A stretch of DNA of 40,204 bases from Arcicella sp. (GTDB lineage: Bacteria > Bacteroidota > Bacteroidia > Cytophagales > Spirosomataceae). Below the pieces are notes generated by a model. It had not been told where the DNA came from and ran no database searches. It saw only the letters and a program-made list of their open reading frames with translations. Shown one piece after another: positions 28,453 to 36,966 of the stretch. The stretch lies in contig JANXRS010000474.1 in assembly GCA_025356745.1 (NCBI GenBank), forward strand, positions 1-40,204. The letters run 5' to 3'. The translations under genes and the position numbers were made by a program. Within the stretch, counting starts at the first letter, position 1. Each line of letters begins with the position of its first letter.

Positions 28453-29772
28453 CTACACCCCAACCGCACAGAGCCACTCTGGACGAGTTGTTACTACCTT
28501 AGCCCGCAACTCGTTTAAAATCGAATATAATCCAAAATAGGTACGGTTAATGTATAATCCATGTTGTGAACCTCTGGCTACTTTTGAGGTTTTTAACTCT
28601 TCTAAGCTTTGCAGTTTTTCAGCGTATTTATAAACACTTTCAAAGTAATTATCATCGGCAAAATCAAACTCATCTGAGGCAAAAGGCTTACCCAACAAAT
28701 AAATCATTTCTCTGAATAAATCTGTAAAGAAAATGGCTTCCTTATCATTGTCATATTGGGTAATAAACTCTAATTTTCTAAAAATATCAACCGTTTTGTC
28801 ATTGTCAAGCAAAGTGTCAAAATTGAGCAAAGCAAAATAATTATCGTAGAAAAAATCAGGAATAACTTTTATACAACCAAAATCAATTACACCTAAAGTA
28901 CCATCTTGTCGCATCAAAAAATTGCCAGGATGAGGGTCTGCATGAACTTGTTTGAGGGTATGAATTTGATAATCGTAGAAATCCCAAAGCAACTGTCCAA
29001 CGCTATTCTTAGCTTCTTGAGAAGGATTTGTAGCTAAAAACTCATTCAAATGTTGCCCCTGTAACCAATCCATCGTCAAGATTTTATCACAAGAATATTC
29101 AGCATAATATTTAGGAAAAAACAAACCTTTAATATGTGAACAAGCCTCCGAAATCTCAACTGAACGCTTTAATTCGAGAACATAATCGGTTTCTTCCAAT
29201 AACTTTTCACGTACTTCTCCCATATATCTGTCCACATCTTTTTCGTTCAAGCCAAACATGGCAATTGCGATAGGTCGAATCATGTTCAAATCACTCCCAA
29301 TACTCTCAGAAACACCAGGATATTGCACCTTAACCGCTAATTCTTTTCCATCTTTTGTAGCTTTATGAACTTGTCCAATTGATGCGGCATTGGCTGCATT
29401 CATTTCAAATGTATCAAAAATTTCTTGGGGTGCTTTACCAAAATATTTGTTGAAAGTTTTCACTACCAAAGGACCAGAAAGCGGAGGAGCCGAATATTGA
29501 GACATGGCAAATTTCTCACGATACGCCCTTGGAAGCATTCCTTTATCCATACTCAACATCTGAGTAACTTTGAGAGCAGACCCTTTCATTTCACTCAATG
29601 ATGAATAAATATCGGCGGCATTATCTTGGTGCAATTCTTCCTTTGTAGTATCAGAATTAATTATTTTTTTAACATTATACTTCAAATAATTTCCCCCAAT
29701 TTTCACCCCAGTCTTAACAAATTGCATTGACCGAGCGACTTTTGATGTAGGAATTGAATTTTGTTCTTTCAT
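28453..29772 (-). CDS. ABC1/AarF/UbiB-family atypical kinase
   Basis: KGSALKVTQMLS (KxGQ-like), NAANAASIGQVHKATKDGKELAVKVQYPG, QVHADPHPGNFLMRQDGTLGVIDFG. Confidence 0.94.
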   Translation of the reverse strand: MKEQNSIPTSKVARSMQFVKTGVKIGGNYLKYNVKKIINSDTTKEELHQDNAADIYSSLSEMKGSALKVTQMLSMDKGMLPRAYREKFAMSQYSAPPLSGPLVVKTFNKYFGKAPQEIFDTFEMNAANAASIGQVHKATKDGKELAVKVQYPGVSESIGSDLNMIRPIAIAMFGLNEKDVDRYMGEVREKLLEETDYVLELKRSVEISEACSHIKGLFFPKYYAEYSCDKILTMDWLQGQHLNEFLATNPSQEAKNSVGQLLWDFYDYQIHTLKQVHADPHPGNFLMRQDGTLGVIDFGCIKVIPDFFYDNYFALLNFDTLLDNDKTVDIFRKLEFITQYDNDKEAIFFTDLFREMIYLLGKPFASDEFDFADDNYFESVYKYAEKLQSLEELKTSKVARGSQHGLYINRTYFGLYSILNELRAKVVTTRPEWLCAVGV

Positions 29773-29783
29773 AAAAATAAAAT

Positions 29784-30416
29784 TTAACGGTTTTGATACA
29801 TAAATTTTGCGAAATCAAGCACCGTATCGAGTGCAGATGAAGCGATTAAATCAAAAGAAGTATTCACAGATTTTTCAATCATAGCATCGGTTTGCTCAAA
29901 GCCTTTCGATTTATCTTTTACCCAAAAGTCTAGCACCATCAAAAATTGAAGCCAAAAAGCGTCTGGATAACGTTGATCCAAAAATTTACGAGGTTGAACT
30001 TCACGACTTTCTTTCCCTTCCATTACTAAATCGCTAGCATATTCTTTAAAAGCTATCTTCAAATCCGTCATGAAAATGGGTGTTTTCATGCGTCTTTTAT
30101 CAATCAAACGCCAAGTTTGAGAGGCATAACTACGATTATTCTTTAAGAACTCAACCCATGTGTAGTAAAAAGCCAATAATTTTTCTCTGACACTATAAGT
30201 TGAATAAACAGAATCAGATTCAATCTTAGCAATCGTTTCTTTAAAAAAACCTAACCAAATATCACTTTCCAAAAGTTCGAAAGAATTAAAATGGTCATAG
30301 AATTCAATTTCCTTCATTTTTAGTTTTTTCATAAATGAAAAAACAGAGGCTGGAGACGTTCCATTTTCAAGAAAGAACTCAATGTATGCTTGCTTTATTT
30401 TTTCTACTTTTTCCAT
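29784..30416 (-). CDS. TetR/AcrR family transcriptional regulator
   Basis: IKQAYIEFFLENGTSPASVFSFMKKLKMKEIEFYDHFNSFELLESDIW; HTH plus C-terminal TetR domain, 11 nt upstream of ABC1 kinase. Confidence 0.75.
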   Translation of the reverse strand: MEKVEKIKQAYIEFFLENGTSPASVFSFMKKLKMKEIEFYDHFNSFELLESDIWLGFFKETIAKIESDSVYSTYSVREKLLAFYYTWVEFLKNNRSYASQTWRLIDKRRMKTPIFMTDLKIAFKEYASDLVMEGKESREVQPRKFLDQRYPDAFWLQFLMVLDFWVKDKSKGFEQTDAMIEKSVNTSFDLIASSALDTVLDFAKFMYQNR

Positions 30417-30507
30417 GATTTTTTAATAAACTTACCTTAAGTAAGGATAACACGCAGGTTAAAAACATTGTTTCTTTTTTGAGGATTAATTCAAATTTAT
30501 TACAAAA

Positions 30508-30540
30508 AAAACTGCTTCTCAATGACAGAAAAGCAGTTTT
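30508..30540 (-). terminator. Terminator-like hairpin downstream of M43 protease
   Basis: AAAACTGCTT/AAGCAGTTTT with T-run on the minus strand. Confidence 0.7.
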
Positions 30541-30558
30541 AGCATTTTATAATATTAT

Positions 30559-31884
30559 TTATTTGTCTATCACCATCTTTTGTGATGAAGTTTCACTGCC
30601 TGCAACCACCCGAATAATGTATATTCCTGTTCGTAAATTCTCAGTTTTTATACTATACAGACTACTTTTTTGTGCATCATAAACATCTTCGTACACAGAA
30701 ATTCCTCTTAAATCAAAAACGCTAATATTAACGCTTTTTTCTCCTTTGAATAAGACTCGTAAATTAGCAATTGATTTTGCAGGATTTGGTTCGATACTAA
30801 TTGTTAATTTTTCCGTTTCTGTTAAAATTTCAAGACTTAATAATAATTTTTTTCTTTTTAAACTTAACGCTAAGGCTAACCTTGTACGACTTTTTTGGTC
30901 ATTCGTAAATGTATTCATACAGCGGTCGGGTGAATAATCCATATAATTCTCAATCATATTCATTCGGATTACACCACCACAATTTGAAGTTAATTTATTG
31001 CAAGTAGTACCATCATTGAGTTTTTCAATCTGAGGAGTATCATTACAAAAATCATCTCCACAATTTGAATCACCATTAGGGTGAAGCAAACCTAACCAAT
31101 GTCCTACTTCGTGTGTGACAGTTCTTCCTAAATTATACGTTGGATTCAAATTGCCACAGCAAGTACCAAAATTAGTATAATTGATAATTACACCATCAAA
31201 AATATTTTGTTCTGCAATCAATGAACCATCTGCTTCGAGGCCGATTAAATCACTATCATAAGGAAATTCTGAATAACCAATTGTCCCATTTTTACTTTTT
31301 ACTACCCAAATATTAAGGTATTTTTCAAAATCCCAATGAATAATATTGGCAAGAATTTTGTTATCATATTGCAAATCAAAATTTTGCTGTGCAACATAGG
31401 TTCTGGTTATTCCAGTAGTTGCATTTCCTTTGGGATCTTTCTGAGCTAATTCAAACTCTATTTCCATATCAGCACCCACTGGATTTATATTAGATCCATT
31501 TGTACCGACTTTCTTGCGATAATCGTCATTCAAAACTTTAATCTGCGACTTTATTTGTTCATCCGAAATATTGGTATTATTTGTCCCACCAATAAAATTT
31601 GAAGTATTATTATGAACTATATGAACCACCACTGGAATTTTATAAATTTTTGCGGTAACCCTTAGCATCTGCCCTGCATTCGTATTTTCCAATGCTCTCA
31701 GTTGATGTTCAAATTCAACTTGCTGTTTTATCCAATTTGGGTTATTTACTTGCTTAATTTTATTTCCAATTGAAAACCCACAACGTTCTTGAGCAAAACC
31801 AAAAGTTGAAAAAAATACCAATAAAATTCCTAAATAATTTTTCATATAAAAACAAACGAATCTCCAGATTCGTGTAAGTTTCAT
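30559..31884 (-). CDS. Secreted M43 (pappalysin-like) zinc metalloprotease with T9SS C-terminal sorting domain; likely start MKNYLGILLVFFSTFGFAQ
   Basis: TVTHEVGHWLGLLHPNGDSNCGDDFCNDTP zinc motif; C-terminal SIEPNPAKSIANLRV...NLRTGIYIIRVVAGSETSSQKMVID. Confidence 0.93.
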   Translation of the reverse strand: MKLTRIWRFVCFYMKNYLGILLVFFSTFGFAQERCGFSIGNKIKQVNNPNWIKQQVEFEHQLRALENTNAGQMLRVTAKIYKIPVVVHIVHNNTSNFIGGTNNTNISDEQIKSQIKVLNDDYRKKVGTNGSNINPVGADMEIEFELAQKDPKGNATTGITRTYVAQQNFDLQYDNKILANIIHWDFEKYLNIWVVKSKNGTIGYSEFPYDSDLIGLEADGSLIAEQNIFDGVIINYTNFGTCCGNLNPTYNLGRTVTHEVGHWLGLLHPNGDSNCGDDFCNDTPQIEKLNDGTTCNKLTSNCGGVIRMNMIENYMDYSPDRCMNTFTNDQKSRTRLALALSLKRKKLLLSLEILTETEKLTISIEPNPAKSIANLRVLFKGEKSVNISVFDLRGISVYEDVYDAQKSSLYSIKTENLRTGIYIIRVVAGSETSSQKMVIDK

Positions 31885-31906
31885 AAAAATCGAATCTGGA
31901 GATTCG
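31857..31906. repeat. Inverted repeat CGAATCTCCAGATTCG / CGAATCTGGAGATTCG
   Basis: Perfect 16-bp arms at 31857-31872 and 31891-31906; each arm is itself a near-palindrome. Confidence 0.85.
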
Positions 31907-31908
31907 AT

Positions 31909-32877
31909 TTACCCCACTTTTTCTACTTCTAATTTTTCATAAGCTAAAATAATATCACGTACCAAACGATGTCTCACCACATCGGTAGCATCTAATTCTA
32001 CAAATTCAATACCTTTAATACCTCCTAAAATTCGTCTCGCTTCTGCCAAACCAGATTTCACTTTTGTTGGTAAATCAATTTGGGTTTTATCACCCGTAAT
32101 TATCACCTTCGACTGGATGCCCATACGAGTCAAGAACATTTTCATCTGCATTGGCGTAGTATTTTGGGCTTCATCCAATAAAATAAAAGCATTATTCAAG
32201 GTTCGTCCACGCATATATGCCAAAGGAGCAATTTCAATAACCCGATTTTCAATAAAATATTTCAATTTTTCGGGTTGAATCATATCATCTAAAGCATCGT
32301 AAATCGGGCGAAGATATGGGTCAATTTTTTCTTTTAAATCTCCTGGCAAAAAACCTAAATTCTCTCCCGCTTCAACGGCTGGACGAGTGATAATTATTTT
32401 CTTTACTTCTTTATTTTTCAAGGCTCTAACTGCAATAGCTACTGCGGTATAAGTCTTACCTGTTCCCGCTGGTCCAACTGCAAAAACAATATCATTTTTT
32501 GCAGCCGCATCTACCATTTTTTGCTGATTGGGAGTTTTAACCTTAATAACCACTCCCTTTGTACCATACAATAAAATACCTTCCTCATCTTTTAAATACA
32601 GTTTTTGGTCGGCTTCTGGATTCTTATTGAGGGTTAAATAAGAATGTATATTTTCCTTGGTAATTTTTCCTTGCTTCTGATAATGTAGAAGCAAAGAATC
32701 AAGGATTTCACTGATTTTGACAATTTCAGACAAAGACCCTCTTATGGTTATTTCGTTGCCTCGAGAAATTATTTTACTTTGTGGAAATGCTGCAGCAACT
32801 ACTTTTATATTGCTGTTTTCTACGCCGAGAAAGCCAACTAACTCAACGTCTTCTAAGGTGATTACTTTTTCAGTCAA
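31909..32877 (-). CDS. PhoH family ATPase
   Basis: AVGPAGTGKTYTAVAIAVRAL, TRPAVEAGENLGFLPGDLKEKIDPYLRPIYDAL, FILLDEAQNTTPMQMKMFLTRMG. Confidence 0.97.
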   Translation of the reverse strand: MTEKVITLEDVELVGFLGVENSNIKVVAAAFPQSKIISRGNEITIRGSLSEIVKISEILDSLLLHYQKQGKITKENIHSYLTLNKNPEADQKLYLKDEEGILLYGTKGVVIKVKTPNQQKMVDAAAKNDIVFAVGPAGTGKTYTAVAIAVRALKNKEVKKIIITRPAVEAGENLGFLPGDLKEKIDPYLRPIYDALDDMIQPEKLKYFIENRVIEIAPLAYMRGRTLNNAFILLDEAQNTTPMQMKMFLTRMGIQSKVIITGDKTQIDLPTKVKSGLAEARRILGGIKGIEFVELDATDVVRHRLVRDIILAYEKLEVEKVG

Positions 32878-33085
32878 ATTTTTATTTTTTTATGGATGAA
32901 ACGTTTTTATAAATCTACTAAAAAAAGTATGTCATTGTTTTGCAAATGCAAGATAAAAATAAATGTTATGGCTTTTACTTTGATTTACAGTTGATTAACT
33001 AATACAACGAATTACTTCAATCGGAAATTTGAAATTTATTTTGTAAAATTGTATAAAAAACGGCTTCTGATTTTAATACAACCAA

Positions 33086-34696
33086 ATGGAACAAAATAAC
33101 CCAAATAATGGCACGACAAAGAAAAACGGTTCTTTTGCTGGTGGACGAATTAACGGACAAAATCGTTGGCTCGACACTGGTTTAGGAAAAATCCCCCCTC
33201 AAGCCACTGATTTAGAAGAGGCTGTGTTAGGAGCTTTGATGTTGGAACGTGATGCTTTAACAGACGTTATTGATATTCTGAAAGTTGAATCATTTTATAA
33301 AGAAGCTCACCAAAGAATATACGGAGCGATTACTCAATTATTCGCAAATTCTGAACCCATAGATTTATTAACTGTTAAAAATCAGTTAGTTACGACTGGT
33401 GAATTAGAGGTGGCGGGTGGAATTCAATACCTTGCCGAATTGACCCAAAGGGTAAATTCAGCCGCCAATATTGAGTTTCACGCTCGTATAGTGGTTGAAC
33501 ATTCTTTGAAAAGACAGTTAATTACGGTATCATCAGAAATTCAGAAAATGGCTTACGAAGACACGACCGATGTCTTCATGTTGTTAGATAAAATAGAACA
33601 AGAACTTTTTAGAATTTCGGAAGCCAATATTCGTAAAAATTATGCCGATATGGGGCAAATTATGCGGATGGCTTTATTGGAATTAGAAATGAAAAAAGAC
33701 CAAAAGGAGGGTCTTACGGGCGTTCCAACAGGTTTTACCGCTCTGGATAGAGTAACTTCTGGTTTTCAGAAAACGGAATTAATTATTATTGCGGCGAGGC
33801 CAGGGATGGGAAAAACTGCCCTAATTCTATCAGCTTGCAGAAATGCCGCTGTTGATCATGGACAAGCAGTAGCTTTTTTCTCTTTGGAAATGTCCTCAAT
33901 TCAATTAGTGAATCGTTTAATTTCGGCAGAAGCTGAATTAGAATCAGATAAGCTCAGAAAAGGAAATCTTCTTCCACACGAATGGCAACAACTGCATTCT
34001 AAAATTGGAAAATTAACTAATGCTCCCATTTTTATTGATGATACTCCTGCCTTATCCATTTTGGAATTAAGAGCAAAAGCACGCCGTTTAAAAGCACAAC
34101 ACGATGTTCAAATGATTGTTATTGATTATTTGCAATTAATGTCGGGTGATTCAGGTGGAAAAGGAATTGGTAATCGTGAGCAGGAAATTGCCAATATTTC
34201 GAGGTCGTTAAAACAACTTGCCAAGGAATTAAACGTTCCTGTAGTTGCCCTTTCACAATTGAGCCGTGCCGTTGAAACTCGTGGCGGTGACAAAAAACCC
34301 CAGCTTTCAGATTTACGTGAATCTGGTTCCATTGAACAAGATGCAGACATGGTAATGTTCATCTACCGTCCTGATTATTACGGTATCACACAAGATGAAG
34401 CAGGGAATTCAGTGGCAGGAATTGGGGAATTAATTATTGCTAAAAACCGTGCGGGTTCTTTGGATACAGTTCAGTTAAGATTCATTGGAAAATATACAAA
34501 ATATTGCGATTTGGATGCGGGAGATTATGGAGGTTACGGAGGAGATTCGTTACAATCATTTACACAAGTCGAAAATCCAATGGCTGATTTTGAAAACGGT
34601 GGAGCTAAAACGATGGGCAGTAAAATTAATAATTTACCACCTCCGCAACAAAATCCATTTGGAAGCACCCAACCCAATCAGGATGTACCTTTTTGA
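33086..34696 (+). CDS. dnaB: Replicative DNA helicase DnaB
   Basis: PPQATDLEEAVLGALMLE, IIAARPGMGKTALILS, VIDYLQLM, LSQLSRAVETRGGDKKPQLSDLRESGSIEQDADMVMFIYRPDYYG. Confidence 0.98.
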   Translation: MEQNNPNNGTTKKNGSFAGGRINGQNRWLDTGLGKIPPQATDLEEAVLGALMLERDALTDVIDILKVESFYKEAHQRIYGAITQLFANSEPIDLLTVKNQLVTTGELEVAGGIQYLAELTQRVNSAANIEFHARIVVEHSLKRQLITVSSEIQKMAYEDTTDVFMLLDKIEQELFRISEANIRKNYADMGQIMRMALLELEMKKDQKEGLTGVPTGFTALDRVTSGFQKTELIIIAARPGMGKTALILSACRNAAVDHGQAVAFFSLEMSSIQLVNRLISAEAELESDKLRKGNLLPHEWQQLHSKIGKLTNAPIFIDDTPALSILELRAKARRLKAQHDVQMIVIDYLQLMSGDSGGKGIGNREQEIANISRSLKQLAKELNVPVVALSQLSRAVETRGGDKKPQLSDLRESGSIEQDADMVMFIYRPDYYGITQDEAGNSVAGIGELIIAKNRAGSLDTVQLRFIGKYTKYCDLDAGDYGGYGGDSLQSFTQVENPMADFENGGAKTMGSKINNLPPPQQNPFGSTQPNQDVPF

Positions 34697-34719
34697 GTTA
34701 ATATTTTTCAGTAGATAGC

Positions 34720-34761
34720 AAAAGAGGTTTCAAATCACACAACTGATTTGAAACCTCTTTT
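34720..34761. terminator. Bidirectional terminator between dnaB and TonB-like gene
   Basis: AAAAGAGGTTTCAAATCA/TGATTTGAAACCTCTTTT, perfect 18-bp arms. Confidence 0.85.
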
Positions 34762-34784
34762 ACTAAAAATCAACTTCTCGATAC

Positions 34785-35837
34785 CTATCTGGGGCTTAAT
34801 CTAAAACTAACCGTTCCAGTAGATATGTCTGGTTTACCTCCGTCCGACGTGGGTTTAAATTTAGTTCTTTGAACGGCTCTTTTGTATTGTTGAGCTAAAG
34901 CAGGACTTACTGTACTTTCAGTTTGAATAACATCAACGACATCACCCTCTGCATCAACTTTGATTCTAAATTTTATAATTCCTATTTCATCAGAATTATC
35001 GTTCACATTAGGTTTACTCATCCAAGTCCACCCAGTTAAACTTAAGGAAGGTTTATTACCTCCTCCACCATCTCCACCAGGTCCTCCACCTTTACCAGCA
35101 CCTCCTCCAGTTCCATCCCCAGGCAGTTTTTTCTCATAAGTACCCCCTACAACATTTCCATCGGGCTGTCCTTGATTACCTTTTCCTCCGCCTGTACCAT
35201 CAGAGGCACCTCCAGCATTAGGATTTGTTCCCGTTGTACCATTTGAATTCGTTTTTCCTTTTTTAGCAGGGAATAAACCGTCCGAATTTACTTTTGGCTG
35301 TTCAACTACCTTAGGAGGCATTGGCTTTGGTGGTGTTTCAACAGGTTTCGGACTTGGTTTTGGTGTAACTTTTGCAGGGGGAGTTTCCTTGACAACCACT
35401 GGACTTTTAACTTTGCTCGTAATGATAGGCGTTTCTTCGACAGGTTTAGGTTTAACCTTTTTTACTTTCACAACTTCTGGCACAACAACAGGGTTTTTAG
35501 TAACTTTCTTAATTTCAACAACCTCGGCAGGTTTTGAATCAACTTCATTTTTTAAAGGACTTGCGTGATTTTTAGTAAATACATTTCCACTCCCTTTTTT
35601 ATCAGTTCCAAAGTTTACGACAAAACCACCACCACCTGCTTTTTCCTCTTTCTTGTTTTCGGCAGCTGTCCAAATGGTAACGTACCAAAACAAAAAAAAC
35701 ATAATTGCATTAAAAACAAATGTGGTAATAAAAGCAATTTGCCGATTTTTTGATTCTTCTTGTTCTAATTGATTAGATGTCATAGTGTTAGGGAAATAAG
35801 AATTATTACAAAAAACGTTGGTAAGTTCAAAATCCAA
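34785..35837 (-). CDS. TonB-like energy transducer with Pro/Lys- and Gly-rich spacer; likely start MTSNQLEQEES
   Basis: Single N-terminal TM (FITTFVFNAIMFFLFWYVTIW), K/P-rich spacer, Gly-rich region, C-terminal FRIKVDAEGDVVDVIQTESTVSPALAQQYKRAVQRTKFKPTSDG. Confidence 0.85.
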   Translation of the reverse strand: MDFELTNVFCNNSYFPNTMTSNQLEQEESKNRQIAFITTFVFNAIMFFLFWYVTIWTAAENKKEEKAGGGGFVVNFGTDKKGSGNVFTKNHASPLKNEVDSKPAEVVEIKKVTKNPVVVPEVVKVKKVKPKPVEETPIITSKVKSPVVVKETPPAKVTPKPSPKPVETPPKPMPPKVVEQPKVNSDGLFPAKKGKTNSNGTTGTNPNAGGASDGTGGGKGNQGQPDGNVVGGTYEKKLPGDGTGGGAGKGGGPGGDGGGGNKPSLSLTGWTWMSKPNVNDNSDEIGIIKFRIKVDAEGDVVDVIQTESTVSPALAQQYKRAVQRTKFKPTSDGGKPDISTGTVSFRLSPR

Positions 35838-35860
35838 AAGGAAGTCCTTACCAACGTTTT
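35812..35860 (-). terminator. Terminator-like hairpin downstream of HU-CCDC81/SPOR gene
   Basis: AAAACGTTGGTAAG/CTTACCAACGTTTT, perfect 14-bp arms, T-rich flank. Confidence 0.65.
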
Positions 35861-35864
35861 AATT

Positions 35865-36926
35865 TTATTTGTTATATATCCAAGTCGTTTGATTTAAAGC
35901 ATCTGCAACTTTTCGGGCTTGTTCATCGGCTTCTGATTCATTTGCGAATCCCCCAGCCGAAACTTTTATTAACTTTTCATTTCTTTTTGGATAAATAATT
36001 TCTGCTTCATCAAATCCTTTATTTTTCAAAGTATTTAACAATTTTTTAGCATTATTTTTACTCCCAAAACTTCCTGTGATAATAAAAAAACGTTTATTAG
36101 GTTCAATTATTGCATTTTTAGTTTCAACAAATTCAGGCTTACTTTCTACCAATGGCTTTGCCTTAAATTCATTTTCAATGGTAGTAGGAGCAATTACAGT
36201 TAATTCTTTTGCAGCAAGTTCAACGACTGGTTGAGCAATTGATGGTAATTGAAAAGGATTCAAGGAACTTAAATTTGATTTTTCATTATCATACAAGTAA
36301 ATCACTAAAATAAATAAAACCGAAGCAAAAATTCCATAAACGTAAGATAAAACACGGTTGAAATATCTTCTTTGATATAAATATGTCCCTTCATCTTCCA
36401 AAACTTCCGCCATCGGCTCACGGTCATCAGTGGCAAATACTTGCTGAATGGTAGTATTTGAAATGAAATTGTGTTTCAAAACCACTTGTAATTCATTTTG
36501 TAAGGATTCGGATTTTCTCAAAAATACATTTTCCATTCCAAAACTTTCGCCGTAAAAATTATTCGTTGGTTTGGGTTGAAACTGAATTTTGTCTTCATCA
36601 TTTTGACTAAATATACCTAATCCATCAATCGTATAAGTAGTATCGAAACGCAAATATCTTCTGGTATTTTCAACGAAAGTTTTTACTTTCAAATTCGCTT
36701 GAGAAATTGAAATATTTTCCTCCTTGGCAATGTAATTAGATAATAATCCATCATCGTTTTTCAACAAAGCATTAAATGCCAACCACTTTTGAGGTGGGGC
36801 AATAAAACGATTAGATGAATTAATTTTTGCACAATGAAAGTTGGTTACAAATCCCCCAAAATCGGGAATTACTACACAGTCTTGCTCAAAAAGCAATTCC
36901 TTGATATGATTTTGTACAGTTGTCAT
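35865..36926 (-). CDS. HU-CCDC81 and SPOR domain-containing protein
   Basis: N-terminal IKELLFEQDCVVIPDFGGFVTNFHCAKIN...; TM (YVYGIFASVLFILVIYLY); C-terminal SPOR FFIITGSFGSKNNAKKLLNTLKNKGFDEAEII. Confidence 0.92.
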   Translation of the reverse strand: MTTVQNHIKELLFEQDCVVIPDFGGFVTNFHCAKINSSNRFIAPPQKWLAFNALLKNDDGLLSNYIAKEENISISQANLKVKTFVENTRRYLRFDTTYTIDGLGIFSQNDEDKIQFQPKPTNNFYGESFGMENVFLRKSESLQNELQVVLKHNFISNTTIQQVFATDDREPMAEVLEDEGTYLYQRRYFNRVLSYVYGIFASVLFILVIYLYDNEKSNLSSLNPFQLPSIAQPVVELAAKELTVIAPTTIENEFKAKPLVESKPEFVETKNAIIEPNKRFFIITGSFGSKNNAKKLLNTLKNKGFDEAEIIYPKRNEKLIKVSAGGFANESEADEQARKVADALNQTTWIYNK

Positions 36927-36966
36927 AATCTTTAATTTTTAATAAATACCCCTTTCTTATACGAAT

